A program made the position numbers and the translations under genes. DNA of 64,000 nt from Mycobacterium sp. (GTDB lineage Bacteria; Actinomycetota; Actinomycetes; Mycobacteriales; Mycobacteriaceae), in assembly GCF_004298145.1 (NCBI RefSeq), contig NZ_SCRH01000011.1:1-64000 (forward strand). Direction: 5' to 3'. Shown here piece by piece: positions 26,477 through 35,539 of the stretch (position 1 is the first letter of the stretch; each line of letters starts with the position of its first letter). The notes beneath the pieces were generated by a model that was not told the DNA's origin, made no database searches, and saw nothing but the letters and a program-made list of their open reading frames with translations.

Positions 26477-27571
26477 ATGACGGCTCATCGCGTGGTGGTG
26501 TGGGCGACGGGCGGTATCGGCTCGATCGCCATCCGCGCCATCTCACGACGCCCCAATCTGGAGTTGGCCGGCGTCTGGGTGCACTCGGACGACAAGGTCG
26601 GCAAGGACGCGGGCGAACTGGCCGGCGGCGAGCCGATCGGGGTCGCCGCCACGAACGACGCGGACGCGCTGATCGCCCTCGAGCCCGACTGCGTCATCTA
26701 CGCGGCCAGCGGTCCGGAACGCGACGCGCTGGCCATCCCGGACTACGTCCGCCTGCTCGAAGCCGGGATCAACGTCGTGACGACCAGTACCACGCGCCTG
26801 GTCAACCCGCACGCCTACGAACCCGCCGAGTGGCGCGACCAATTGGTCGCCGCGGCCAAGCGGGGCCAGGTTTCGCTGTACGCGTCGGGAATCGAGCCGG
26901 GCTTCGCCGCCGACTACCTGCCGCTGGTGCTGTCCACCCAGTCATCGTTCATCGAAAAGATCCACTCGTTCGAGATCGGCCTCTACGACGACTACGGTGT
27001 TCCCGACATCATGAGTGACGCGCTGGGTTTCGGCCGTCCGCTCGACTACCAACCGTGGATCAGCTATCCCGGTGCGATCGCCGGCGAATGGCAGGGGCAG
27101 ATCCGGCTGATCGCCGACGCGCTGGGGGCCGAAGTCCAGGAAGTCCGCGAGAGTTTCGACCGCGCCGTCACCAACCGGACGCTCGAGGTCGCGATGGGCA
27201 CCGTCGAGGCCGGAACCTGCGGTGCGCTGCGGATGCAGGCGATCGGGGTGGTCGGCGGTCGTGAGGCCATCGTCATCGAGCACGTCACCCGGCTCGCCCA
27301 TGACGTCGCGCCCGACTGGCCGACCGGGATCGGCGATCTGTCCTATCGCGTCATGATCACCGGCGACCCCGACATCGACTGCACCCTGGCGGCGACGCTG
27401 AAGGATCCCCGCAGGGCCGGAATCGCAGGCATGACGTCGGGTGCGGGCGCCATGGTCGCCACCGCGATGCGCGTCGTCAACGCCGTGCCGTATGTCGTTG
27501 CCGCGCAGCCGGGCCTGCTGAGCTCGGTGGACCTGCCGTTGACGATTCCGAAGCACGCGTTCGCCACATAG
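26477..27571 (+). CDS. DapB-like / 2,4-diaminopentanoate dehydrogenase-like oxidoreductase
   Basis: A 364-residue paralogue of the protein at 24143-25222: WATGGIGSIAIRAISRRPNL at the nucleotide-binding loop, VWVHSDDKVGKDAGELAGG, PDCVIYAASGPERDA, then the DAP_DH_C-like half with EPGFAADYLPL and MGTVEAGTCGALRM. I choose the ATG at 26477 because GAGGAGGAAC precedes it. The PLP enzyme follows after only 9 bp, so the two are probably co-transcribed. Having one copy on each side of a shared operator suggests that the two paralogues handle related substrates or steps. Confidence 0.7.
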   Translation: MTAHRVVVWATGGIGSIAIRAISRRPNLELAGVWVHSDDKVGKDAGELAGGEPIGVAATNDADALIALEPDCVIYAASGPERDALAIPDYVRLLEAGINVVTTSTTRLVNPHAYEPAEWRDQLVAAAKRGQVSLYASGIEPGFAADYLPLVLSTQSSFIEKIHSFEIGLYDDYGVPDIMSDALGFGRPLDYQPWISYPGAIAGEWQGQIRLIADALGAEVQEVRESFDRAVTNRTLEVAMGTVEAGTCGALRMQAIGVVGGREAIVIEHVTRLAHDVAPDWPTGIGDLSYRVMITGDPDIDCTLAATLKDPRRAGIAGMTSGAGAMVATAMRVVNAVPYVVAAQPGLLSSVDLPLTIPKHAFAT

Positions 27572-27580
27572 TCTGCCCGA

Positions 27581-28786
27581 GTGACGTTTAATCCCTTCGA
27601 GGAGCTCACGCTCGAGCAACTGCGGCTTCGCACCAGCATGAAATGGCGTGCGCATCCCGCCGATGTCCTACCGCTGTGGGTCGCCGAGATGGACGTCAAC
27701 CTGGCGCCGACGGTGGTCGAGGCGCTGCGCAGCGCCATCGACAACGGCGACACCGGATACCCCTGCGGCACGGCGCTGGCGGAGGCGGTCGGCGAATTCG
27801 CGGCGCGGCACTGGCAGTGGCATGACCTGGAGGTGGGCCGCACCGCGCTCGTTCCCGACGTCATGCTCGGCATCGTCGAGGTGTTACGTCTGGTCACCGA
27901 TCGCGGTGACGCCGTCATCGTCAATCCGCCTGTCTACGCGCCGTTTTACGCGTTCGTGGCGCACGACGGCCGCCGGGTGATCGAAGCACCCCTTGCCGAT
28001 GGACGAATCGATCTGAACGCCTTGGAGGAGACCTTTTCCCGGGCCCGCGCGGGGGCCGGGAAGGACGCGAAAGTGGCCTATCTGTTGTGCAATCCGCACA
28101 ACCCGACGGGCTCGGTGCACACCGCCGAGGAGCTGCGCGGGGTGGCCGAGCTCGCCCGCCGATTCGGTATCCGGGTGGTGTCCGACGAGATTCACGCGCC
28201 CGTCATTCTGCCGGGTTCGCGATTCACCCCCTTCCTGACCGTCCCGGGAGCGGAGAACGCCGTCGCCCTGACGTCCGCGTCGAAAGCCTGGAATCTCTCC
28301 GGCCTGAAGGCGGCGGTGGCCATCGCCGGGCCGGAGGCGGCCGCCGACCTGAGCCGGATGCCGGAGGAGGTCAGTCATGGGGCCAGCCACCTCGGCGTCA
28401 TCGCGCACGCCGAGGCGTTTCGCAGCGCCGGCGACTGGCTCGACACGACGCTGCGGGGCCTGGACGAGAATCGAACGCTGCTGAGCGAGTTGGTCGCCGA
28501 GCACCTTCCGGGAGTGAAATATCAATGGCCGCAAGGTACTTACCTGGCGTGGCTGGACTGCCGGGAACTCGGCTTCTCCGAACAAGTCACCGATCGCCTC
28601 GCGGTGGTTGCCGACCTGTCCGGGCCCGCCCGCTGGTTCCTCGATCACGCCCGGGTGGCGCTCAGCTCCGGCCACGTGTTCGGCACCGGCGGAGCAGGGC
28701 ACGTGAGATTGAACTTCGCCAGCTCGCGAGCAATTCTCACCGAGGCCCTGTCGCGAATGGGTCGGGCTCTCGCCGACGCTCGATAA
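27581..28786 (+). CDS. MalY/PatB-type PLP-dependent C-S lyase or aminotransferase
   Basis: A 401-residue fold-type I PLP enzyme. The internal aldimine lysine is Lys235 in [26 protein letters not shown] and [14 protein letters not shown] (the Asp that binds the PLP nitrogen and its neighbour) are typical of MalY/PatB cystathionine beta-lyases. It would cleave C-S bonds of cystathionine-like substrates or transaminate. It resembles M. tuberculosis Rv2294. The GTG start is 9 bp after the DapB-like gene. Either it belongs to the backbone and is only adjacent, or it consumes an amine made by the DapB-like enzymes. Confidence 0.75.
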   Translation: MTFNPFEELTLEQLRLRTSMKWRAHPADVLPLWVAEMDVNLAPTVVEALRSAIDNGDTGYPCGTALAEAVGEFAARHWQWHDLEVGRTALVPDVMLGIVEVLRLVTDRGDAVIVNPPVYAPFYAFVAHDGRRVIEAPLADGRIDLNALEETFSRARAGAGKDAKVAYLLCNPHNPTGSVHTAEELRGVAELARRFGIRVVSDEIHAPVILPGSRFTPFLTVPGAENAVALTSASKAWNLSGLKAAVAIAGPEAAADLSRMPEEVSHGASHLGVIAHAEAFRSAGDWLDTTLRGLDENRTLLSELVAEHLPGVKYQWPQGTYLAWLDCRELGFSEQVTDRLAVVADLSGPARWFLDHARVALSSGHVFGTGGAGHVRLNFASSRAILTEALSRMGRALADAR

Positions 28787-28805
28787 CGCCGCACGGGCCG
28801 TTGCG

Positions 28806-29534
28806 CTACGCGGAAATCTCCTCGCCGCCACGGCCCAAATTGCGGAACCCTTCGGCGGGCTCCTTCATGCCCAGCGAGAACGGCAGCGTGTTGAACTCGA
28901 ATTTCATCGTCGCGCCGAGCCGCCGGAAGAAGCTGCGTTCCGGCGCCGCGACGGGAACCTGCAACGCCGCGAGGTCGATGTAATGCGTCGACGTTTCGCC
29001 GATGCCGTCAAACACGTGGATCAGCGGCGTGCACAGCTCGCGCATCGGCTCGTCGAGGCATTCCGCGACGGGATCGGTCATCAGTACGTATTCGGCAACC
29101 GGCACCAGGTTTTTCAGCATTCGATGCACCACGATGACATCGAAGCCGGCCAGTTCGACGTGGCGTTTCACCCTCTGATCCGCCACCTCGCCCACGTGCA
29201 CGACGAACTTGAGCGACAGCTGCTCCAGCTGTTCGCAACTCGCACACTGGCAGGCGATGTCGTTTTTCATCCGCTCGCGCCGCTCCAGGAACGACGTGCG
29301 CATCCGTGACAGCCGCTCGCACACCACCACTTTCGCGTTGGTGTCCGGGGCCCAGAAGAAGGCGGCGTCACCTTCGAGCTTGGCCAGCTTCAAACCCTTG
29401 CCGGCGTTGATGACCGACTCCAACAGGCCCGCGACCGTCAGCTGGGCATGGGCAAGGTGCGTCCGGTTCCACTGCATGTAATGCGTGTAACCGCCGATGT
29501 CGGCTATGAGCAGAACCGCGCGCCGAATTGCCAT
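28806..29534 (-). CDS. DUF2652 protein (class III cyclase-like fold)
   Basis: A 242-residue protein. The N-terminus [14 protein letters not shown] resembles the first metal-binding aspartate strand of class III adenylate cyclases, and [33 protein letters not shown] resembles their second conserved region, as in the DUF2652 family. A Cys-x-Cys-x-x-Cys stretch (ACQCASC, about 94-100) could bind metal. Cyclase activity is not shown for this family, and the C-terminal half instead looks like a START/SRPBCC-like region ([12 protein letters not shown]). The ATG at 29534 is preferred over a TTG two codons upstream. It stands alone, converging with the PLP enzyme. Confidence 0.6.
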   Translation of the reverse strand: MAIRRAVLLIADIGGYTHYMQWNRTHLAHAQLTVAGLLESVINAGKGLKLAKLEGDAAFFWAPDTNAKVVVCERLSRMRTSFLERRERMKNDIACQCASCEQLEQLSLKFVVHVGEVADQRVKRHVELAGFDVIVVHRMLKNLVPVAEYVLMTDPVAECLDEPMRELCTPLIHVFDGIGETSTHYIDLAALQVPVAAPERSFFRRLGATMKFEFNTLPFSLGMKEPAEGFRNLGRGGEEISA

Positions 29535-29646
29535 GAACAAGCCAGTTTAGTGGCCCCGGAGGCCTAGCTCAATGAATCTGCTACTAGACGTATGCCCGCC
29601 GGCGAGAGAGGCTAGCAGAGGTGCCGGTTCACCGGAGGAGCTGAAT

Positions 29647-30552
29647 ATGCATGTGCTGCGAACCCCGGACTCCCGATTCGAAAACCTGGAGGGCTACCCG
29701 TTCGTAGCGCACTACCTTGACGTCAGGGCGAGCGACACGCGGCCGCTGCGCATGCACTACCTCGACGAGGGTGCGATCGAAGGGCCGCCGATCGTTCTGC
29801 TGCACGGCGAACCCACCTGGAGCTATCTCTACCGCACGATGATCCCGGCCCTGACCGACGCCGGAAATCGCGTGCTCGCGCCCGACCTGATCGGTTTCGG
29901 CCGTTCGGACAAGCCCAGCCGGATCGAGGATTACACCTACCAGCGGCACGTGGAATGGGTGATCTCGTGGTTCGAACACCTCAACCTCACCGATGTCACG
30001 CTGTTCGTACAGGACTGGGGATCGTTGATCGGGCTGCGCATCGCCGCCGAACACGCTGACCGCGTCGGGCGGCTGGTGGTGGCCAACGGTTTCCTGCCCA
30101 CCGCGCAACGGCGCACCCCGCCCGCCTTCCACGCCTGGCGCGCCTTCGCGCGCTACTCCCCCGTGCTGCCCGCGGGCCGCATCGTCGGCGCCGGGACGGT
30201 GCGGCGGGTGTCGTCGAAGGTGCGGGCCGGATACGACGCACCATTCCCCGACAAGACGTATCAAGCCGGGGCCCGAGCGTTCCCTCAGTTGGTCCCCACC
30301 TCGCCCACCGATCCGGCGGTTCCGGCCAACAGGAGGGCGTGGGAGGCCCTTGGCCGCTGGGATAAGCCGTTCCTCGCCATCTTCGGTGCCCGCGATCCCA
30401 TCCTCGGGCAGGCGGACACTCCGCTGATCAAGCACATCCCCGGTGCCGCGGGCCAACCGCACGCCCGCATCAATGCCAGCCACTTCATTCAAGAGGACCG
30501 CGGACCCGAACTGGCCCAACGCGTCCTGTCGTGGCAGCAGGCCTTGCTCTGA
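29647..30552 (+). CDS. dhmA: Haloalkane dehalogenase
   Basis: A 301-residue alpha/beta hydrolase. The nucleophile is Asp123 in [10 protein letters not shown], and Trp124 next to it together with Trp58 (HGEPTW) can bind the halide. His279 (NASHFIQED) is the base and FGARDP provides the acid. The set defines the haloalkane dehalogenase family, which hydrolyses carbon-halogen bonds to alcohols. The ATG at 29647 has GGAGGAG in front; an upstream frame extension to 29572 looks untranslated. Length and position fit DhmA1 (Rv2296, 300 residues). The physiological substrate in mycobacteria is not known. Confidence 0.85.
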   Translation: MHVLRTPDSRFENLEGYPFVAHYLDVRASDTRPLRMHYLDEGAIEGPPIVLLHGEPTWSYLYRTMIPALTDAGNRVLAPDLIGFGRSDKPSRIEDYTYQRHVEWVISWFEHLNLTDVTLFVQDWGSLIGLRIAAEHADRVGRLVVANGFLPTAQRRTPPAFHAWRAFARYSPVLPAGRIVGAGTVRRVSSKVRAGYDAPFPDKTYQAGARAFPQLVPTSPTDPAVPANRRAWEALGRWDKPFLAIFGARDPILGQADTPLIKHIPGAAGQPHARINASHFIQEDRGPELAQRVLSWQQALL

Positions 30553-30616
30553 GACCGTCAAACCTCGCTTCTCGCAAGATGTCTCGATAGAATACTTCGA
30601 TTGCCCCCGATGGGAT

Positions 30617-30643
30617 TTGACAACTCTTTATCCGTTGCATGAT
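30617..30643 (+). promoter_or_regulatory. Possible promoter for the TetR gene at 30684
   Basis: TTGACA at 30617-30622 is followed after 15 bp by CATGAT (30638-30643) in an AT-rich stretch 41 bp before the TetR start. The -35 is perfect, but the -10 is weak and the spacing short. Confidence 0.3.
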
Positions 30644-30683
30644 TGGGTGGCCGAGTTTTTGAACGGGGTGAGGTTTTCACATC

Positions 30684-31331
30684 ATGGGCAGGAAAGGGTG
30701 GGGCGGCGCGCCTCCGGCCGATGATGACGAGGCGCGCAAGCGCATCGTGGACGCGGCCATCCACAGCATGGAGCGCAGGGGGCCGCGGGGCACCAGCCTG
30801 TCCGTCATCGCCGGCGACCTCGGCGTCACCCGTCCCACCGTCTATCGCTACTTCGCGACCATCGACGAGCTCGTGACCGCGGCCAGCGACGTCGCCCTGG
30901 GCGGGTGGACGGCCCGGATCGCCGACCTCATGTCGGGCATCAAAGACCCGGTGGATCTGCTTGTCGAGGCGGTGGCCTATCTCGTCGAGCGGCTGCCCCA
31001 GGAACCGCTGTTGATGACGCTGCTGGAAACCGACCGGACGCGTTTCATGAGCCAGCAGATGGTGATGGGCGAATCGATCTTGCGATCGCGAACGTTGTTG
31101 GAGCACACCGGTATCGACTGGACCGAGTTGGGTTATCGCGGCAAGCACTTCGACGATCTGGTCGAGTATCTGCTCCGCCTCGTTCAGTCCATGGTTCTGG
31201 TTCCGTCGCGGCCGCCACGCAGCGCGGGCGAGCTGCGGGCCATACTCAGGCATTGGATCGGGCCCGTGGTGATGACGCCGCCCGGCTCCCGGGCGAGCAG
31301 ACGCAGAATCGCGCGAACTCGCCGAACTTAG
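30684..31331 (+). CDS. TetR-family regulator
   Basis: 215 residues with an N-terminal helix-turn-helix (about 20-65; TSLSVIAGDLGVTRPTVYR then YFATIDELVTAA) and a helical ligand domain. It lies downstream of the dehalogenase with a promoter-like TTGACA in between, so it is probably transcribed on its own. The Arg-rich C-terminal tail overlaps a small leftward reading frame (31246-31533). Target unknown. Confidence 0.8.
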   Translation: MGRKGWGGAPPADDDEARKRIVDAAIHSMERRGPRGTSLSVIAGDLGVTRPTVYRYFATIDELVTAASDVALGGWTARIADLMSGIKDPVDLLVEAVAYLVERLPQEPLLMTLLETDRTRFMSQQMVMGESILRSRTLLEHTGIDWTELGYRGKHFDDLVEYLLRLVQSMVLVPSRPPRSAGELRAILRHWIGPVVMTPPGSRASRRRIARTRRT

Positions 31332-31533
31332 TGCGATTCTGCTGGGGCTCCTGCGGGACCAGCGGCACGATGGCGAACACGTTTTGGCCGTAGCGCAGCG
31401 AATGGGCCACGGCCTCTTCGGATTTCACCGGAGCCGTCAGCTGGCCGCCGTGGTCGATGACCTCGATCGCCCAGTCCAGCCGTCGGCTGCGCCCGGGATC
31501 CTCATGGTCGATTGGACGCCCGTTTGGCGCCAA
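31246..31533 (-). CDS. Hypothetical 95-residue protein
   Basis: The minus strand downstream of the CysQ-like stop stays open and reads like protein: RLDWAIEVIDHGGQLTAP, then SEEAVAHSLRYGQNVFAIVP and QNRTKFGEFARF. A TTG at 31533 with GAGG just before it is a possible start, 14 bp after the CysQ-like stop. The last third overlaps the end of the TetR gene antisense and looks less natural, so the true end may be decayed or the TetR tail may be untranslated. I do not recognise a family. It may be a fragment of a larger mycobacterial protein. Confidence 0.35.
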   Translation of the reverse strand: MAPNGRPIDHEDPGRSRRLDWAIEVIDHGGQLTAPVKSEEAVAHSLRYGQNVFAIVPLVPQEPQQNRTKFGEFARFCVCSPGSRAASSPRARSNA

Positions 31534-31547
31534 GAGACCTCGCTGAG

Positions 31548-32276
31548 TCAGCGCGTAACCGCGAGGACGGCTTCCGCCAGTTCGGGACGGCACACCACGA
31601 CGTCCGGCAACTTCGGGTCCGGCCGGTTGTAGGCCAGGGCGGACCCGTCGATGCGGGAGGTGTGCAGCCCGGCGGCGCGTGCCACCGCCACCGGGGCCGC
31701 CGAGTCCCATTCGAACTGCCCGCCGGCGTGCACGTACACATCGGACAACCCCTGGATGATCGACGCCACCTTGGCGCCGGCCGAACCCATTTCCACCAGG
31801 ACGCCGTCCAAGGCGTCCCGGACGTTCAACGCGATGGCGGGCGGACGGGTGCGCGATACCACGATGCGCGGCTTGCCCGGCGCCGCCGGAGGCGAGGCGA
31901 CGTCGGGGGTGGCGAACGTGATTCCCTGCGCCGGCAACGCCACGGCTCCGGCAACCAGCTCGCCGGCCTCCCACAGTGCGACGTGCACCGCCCAGTCGTC
32001 GCGCCCCGGCTCGGAGAATTCCCGCGTCCCGTCCAGCGGATCGACGATCCAGACCCGCTCCGAGTGCAATCGCACCGGGTTGTCGGCGCCCTCCTCGGAC
32101 AGCACCGCGTCGCCGGGGCGCTCGGCGGTGAGCGCCGCCATCAAAAAGTCGTGGGATCGCTTGTCCCCCGCCGCTTTCCGTTCGCTTGCTTCCGCATCGG
32201 CGAACTCTTCCCGGACCCCGAGCAACAGCTGGCCAGCCTCGGTGGCCAACCGGGCGGCCAGATCATGGTCATTCAT
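31548..32276 (-). CDS. CysQ-like inositol monophosphatase-family phosphatase
   Basis: A 242-residue Mg2+-dependent phosphatase. It has the family metal motifs GDAVLSEEGAD, WIVDPLDGTREF and FEWDSAAPVAVARAAG. The sequence resembles M. tuberculosis CysQ (Rv2131c), which dephosphorylates 3'-phosphoadenosine 5'-phosphate and fructose 1,6-bisphosphate or inositol phosphates, and thus affects sulfate assimilation. Here the protein is shorter and the neighbourhood is different, so it may be a second copy. The ATG at 32276 is preferred; an open extension upstream lacks family similarity. Confidence 0.75.
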   Translation of the reverse strand: MNDHDLAARLATEAGQLLLGVREEFADAEASERKAAGDKRSHDFLMAALTAERPGDAVLSEEGADNPVRLHSERVWIVDPLDGTREFSEPGRDDWAVHVALWEAGELVAGAVALPAQGITFATPDVASPPAAPGKPRIVVSRTRPPAIALNVRDALDGVLVEMGSAGAKVASIIQGLSDVYVHAGGQFEWDSAAPVAVARAAGLHTSRIDGSALAYNRPDPKLPDVVVCRPELAEAVLAVTR

Positions 32277-32383
32277 CGGCGTCTCCACGGAATCCTCAAT
32301 AAGTTGGCAGTGATGACCAACTTTACCCCGCGAAGACACCGCGGGCGGGTACCACCCCCGACGACGAATTCGTCCGTAATCTG

Positions 32384-33010
32384 GTGGGTGTGAGCGGCAA
32401 CGCCAACATCTCTTTATCGAGGCGGTTGCTGCACACCTCGCGGGGGCGCTTGATCGTGATCGGCATCGTGGTGGTCGTGCTGGTCGGTGTATTGGCCTTC
32501 GTGGGGGTGCGGCTGAACCGGGGCGATCAGAACGCGACGGGGCCCACCACCCCACCGCCGCCGGCGTCGGCGAGCTTTGCCATCCCGGGCTGCTACAACC
32601 CGTCCGTCCCGCCGGTCGCGCGTCCCAACAAACTCAACGTGCTGGGATGCGCCAGTGTGGCCGTTGCGCTGCAGGACATGGCGTGGAACTCCTGGGGACC
32701 GCAGGGCGCCGACGGGACCGGCACGGCCGTGTTCAAGCTCTGCGACCCGAATTGCGCAGCCGGATCTCAGCTGACCGAGCCGGTGGTGGTGCACGCGTGG
32801 AATCCGCAGCCGCCGCGGCGCGAGGCCATCTGCAGTGCCGGCCTGGAGATCTTCGCCGACATGATCCTGGCCTTCCCCAAAGACGTCCCACCGCCGACCG
32901 TGCAGAAGATGAACACCCAGTACAACGGGGAGCCGGCGGTGCATTACGCCAACTACTCCAGCGGCGACACGCGCGGCACCCAATTCATCGGCTACACGTT
33001 CTGTAACTGA
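32384..33010 (+). CDS. Membrane-anchored exported hypothetical protein
   Basis: 208 residues. A short basic N-terminus is followed by one hydrophobic segment (about 24-43, IVIGIVVVVLVGVLAFVGV), a Thr/Pro linker (TGPTTPPPPA), and an outside domain with paired cysteines (PGCYNPS, LGCASV, KLCDPNC, AICSAG, TFCN). The even number of cysteines suits an oxidising extracytoplasmic space. I do not recognise the domain; it looks mycobacterial. The start could be the GTG at 32384 or the one at 32390. It diverges from the CysQ-like gene. Confidence 0.6.
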   Translation: MGVSGNANISLSRRLLHTSRGRLIVIGIVVVVLVGVLAFVGVRLNRGDQNATGPTTPPPPASASFAIPGCYNPSVPPVARPNKLNVLGCASVAVALQDMAWNSWGPQGADGTGTAVFKLCDPNCAAGSQLTEPVVVHAWNPQPPRREAICSAGLEIFADMILAFPKDVPPPTVQKMNTQYNGEPAVHYANYSSGDTRGTQFIGYTFCN

Positions 33011-33051
33011 CGCTCACGCCTCGACGGCGACAGCGCCGCGACTGGCCGCCG

Positions 33052-34227
33052 CTAGACCTCGATGACGACGGCGCCGCCCTGGCCGCCGCCGGCGCACATC
33101 GCCGCCACACCGATACCGCCGCCGCGCCGGGCCAGCTCGTAGGCCAGCGTGGTCACCATGCGCGCGCCGGAGGCCGCGATGGGGTGACCGAGGCTGCAGC
33201 CGCTGCCGGAGAAGTTCACCTTCTCCTCGTCGAGGCCGTATTCCCGGCAGGCGGCGATCGGCACCGAGGCGAACGCCTCGTTGATCTCCCACAGCGCGAC
33301 GTCGCTGGGCGACAAACCCGCGCGCTGCAGCACCTTTCCGATGACCTTGACCGCACCCAGGCCGCAGTCCCGGGGCGGGACGCCCGCGGCGGCCCACGCC
33401 CTGACCGTGCCCATCACGTTGAGCTTTTCGGCCTCGGCGTAGTCGCGGTCGACCAACGCGACCGCGGCGGCGGCGTCGTTGGTGCCGCTGCTGTTGCCCG
33501 CCGTGATCGAGAAGCCCTCGATCTCGGGGTGCAACACCTTGAGGCCGGCGAGTTTCTCGACGGTGGTGTCGCGGCGTGGGTGCTCGTCGACGGCGAACTC
33601 GGTGACCGAACCGTCCACCTGGGAGATCTTCAGCGGCAGGATCTCGTCGACGAACTTGCCCGCATCCTGAGCCGCGACGGCGCGCTGATGCGACCGGGCC
33701 GCCCAGGCGTCCATCTCCTCGCGCGTGATGCCGACCGTCTGGGCGGTGTTCCAGCCGACCGTGATCGACATGTCCTTGGCGGGCGCGTCGGGCGTCTCGA
33801 CGTGCGTCGGCGGCATCCACCGCTCCTCGAATTTCAGCTCGGGCCCGGGGATCCGCCAGTTGGTCAGCGGCGTCATCGACAGCGACTGCACACCGCCGGC
33901 GATCAGCACCCGTTCCATGCCGGAGCCGATCTGCGCCGCGGCGTTGCCGATCGCGGTGAGGCTGCCCGCGCAGTGCCGGTTGACCGACTGGCCGGGGACG
34001 TGCTCGAGGCCCGTCGCGGTGGCCGCGTACCGTGCGAGATCGCCACCACCGTAATGGGATTCGGCGAAGATGATGTCGTCGATAACGGCCGGGTCGACGC
34101 CGGACCTGCGCACCACCTCGGGAAGCACCGCGGTGATCAGCGTCTCGGGTGGCGTGTTGACAAGCGTTCCCTTGAAGGAACGGCCGATCGCCGTCCGGAC
34201 GGCTCCGACGATTACGGGTGTACCCAT
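33052..34227 (-). CDS. Acetyl-CoA acetyltransferase (thiolase)
   Basis: A 391-residue thiolase. The nucleophilic Cys86 lies in NRHCAGSL, His348 in GHPIAASGAR and the proton-transfer Cys378 in CAGGGQGG. It would cleave 3-ketoacyl-CoA to acetyl-CoA and a shortened acyl-CoA (FadA type) or work in reverse. It diverges from a zinc alcohol dehydrogenase across a small inverted repeat. Together the two fit an alcohol-to-acid-to-beta-oxidation route. Mycobacteria carry many thiolase paralogues, so chain-length preference cannot be told. Confidence 0.9.
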   Translation of the reverse strand: MGTPVIVGAVRTAIGRSFKGTLVNTPPETLITAVLPEVVRRSGVDPAVIDDIIFAESHYGGGDLARYAATATGLEHVPGQSVNRHCAGSLTAIGNAAAQIGSGMERVLIAGGVQSLSMTPLTNWRIPGPELKFEERWMPPTHVETPDAPAKDMSITVGWNTAQTVGITREEMDAWAARSHQRAVAAQDAGKFVDEILPLKISQVDGSVTEFAVDEHPRRDTTVEKLAGLKVLHPEIEGFSITAGNSSGTNDAAAAVALVDRDYAEAEKLNVMGTVRAWAAAGVPPRDCGLGAVKVIGKVLQRAGLSPSDVALWEINEAFASVPIAACREYGLDEEKVNFSGSGCSLGHPIAASGARMVTTLAYELARRGGGIGVAAMCAGGGQGGAVVIEV

Positions 34228-34278
34228 GTTTTCAACCTCGAACGGTTTGGCGGCGCTGCGCCGCGGCGAATCGTATCA

Positions 34279-34301
34279 AATACTGTATAGACAATAGTAT
34301 T
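34279..34301. promoter_or_regulatory. Inverted repeat between thiolase and alcohol dehydrogenase
   Basis: AATACT (34279-34284) and AGTATT (34296-34301) are perfect 6-bp arms around 11 bp in an AT-rich block. TAGAC/GTCTA (34288-34292, 34303-34307) forms a second overlapping dyad. The site lies between the divergent starts, so one regulator could act on both genes. Confidence 0.4.
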
Positions 34302-34387
34302 GGTCTACGTTCGTCAGGGGCCGGTCTGTGACCGCGCTAACAATTAAGCGGTTGGTACACGCGGTCCGCGACAGGAGGCCTCCCCCG

Positions 34388-35518
34388 TTGAAAACCAAAG
34401 GCGCCCTGGTCTGGGACCTCAACGAACCGTGGGTGATCGACGAGATCGAGATCGGCGATCCCCGCCGCGGCGAGGTGACGGTTCAGTTGGAGACGGCCGG
34501 TCTGTGCCACTCCGACCATCACTTGCTGACCGGCGACTTCCCCATCCCGAGCTTCCCGGTGCTCGGCGGCCACGAGGGCGCCGGCGTCATCACCGAGGTC
34601 GGTGACGGCATCGAGCACCTGGTCGTCGGCGATCACGTGGTCATGTCGTTCATCCCGTCCTGCGGCAAGTGCACGCCGTGCCAGGTCGGGTTGCGCAATC
34701 TCTGCGACCTGGGCATGGGGTTGCTGTCGGGCGCTTCGGTCTGCGACGGGTCCTTCCGGGTGACGGCCAAGGGGCGCGACGTCGTGCCGATGTCGCTGCT
34801 GGGGACGTTCGCGCCCTACGTGGTCGTGCATCACACGTCGGTGGTCAAGGTCGACCCCGCGATCCCCTTCGACGTCGCCTGCCTGGTGGGCTGCGGGGTC
34901 ACCACCGGCTACGGCTCGGCGGTGCGCAGCGCGGCGGTCGGGCCCGGCGAAGACGTCGCGGTCGTCGGCGCCGGCGGCGTCGGTGTCGCCGCGATACAGG
35001 GCGCCCGCATTGCCGGGGCCCGCCGCATCTTCGCGGTCGATCCGTTCGAATGGAAACGCCAGCAGGCGTTGAAGTTCGGTGCGACCGAAGCTTTCGCGGA
35101 CATCGCCACCGCCGCCGCCGCCATCGCCGAAACGACGTGGGGAGCAATGTGCCCCAAAGTGATTGTCACCGTGGGTCATTGCGACGGCCGCGACGTCGAG
35201 GCGTGGATGGGCCTGACGGCCAAGGGAGGCACCTGCGTGCTGACGGCCATGGGCAACGTGATGGCCACCGACACCACCCTCAACCTGGCGGGCCTGACGC
35301 TGCTGCAGAAGAGCCTGCAGGGCAGCCTGTTCGGTGGCGGCAACCCGCAGCACGACATTCCGGCGATTCTCGAGCTGTACAAGTTGGGGCAGCTCAATCT
35401 CGACGACATGGTCACGCGGGAATACAGCCTCGAGCAGATCAACGACGGCTACCGCGACATGCTCGAGGGACGCAACGTCCGCGGCATCATCCGCTTCACC
35501 GACGCCGACCGCGCCTAA
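34388..35518 (+). CDS. Zinc-dependent alcohol dehydrogenase (NDMA-type)
   Basis: A 376-residue medium-chain dehydrogenase. Catalytic zinc ligands: Cys40 (GLCHSD) and His62 in GGHEGAG. Structural zinc: Cys92, Cys95, Cys98 and Cys106 (SCGKCTPCQ, LC). The nucleotide loop is GAGGVG. The N-terminus KTKGALVWDLNEPW matches the N,N-dimethylnitrosoaniline-dependent actinobacterial group, some members of which use mycofactocin. I choose the TTG at 34388 because AGGAGG lies 9 bp upstream and because the family starts there; the frame is open back to 34328. Confidence 0.85.
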   Translation: MKTKGALVWDLNEPWVIDEIEIGDPRRGEVTVQLETAGLCHSDHHLLTGDFPIPSFPVLGGHEGAGVITEVGDGIEHLVVGDHVVMSFIPSCGKCTPCQVGLRNLCDLGMGLLSGASVCDGSFRVTAKGRDVVPMSLLGTFAPYVVVHHTSVVKVDPAIPFDVACLVGCGVTTGYGSAVRSAAVGPGEDVAVVGAGGVGVAAIQGARIAGARRIFAVDPFEWKRQQALKFGATEAFADIATAAAAIAETTWGAMCPKVIVTVGHCDGRDVEAWMGLTAKGGTCVLTAMGNVMATDTTLNLAGLTLLQKSLQGSLFGGGNPQHDIPAILELYKLGQLNLDDMVTREYSLEQINDGYRDMLEGRNVRGIIRFTDADRA

Positions 35519-35539
35519 CCCCCTCCCTTTCCCCGCGAG

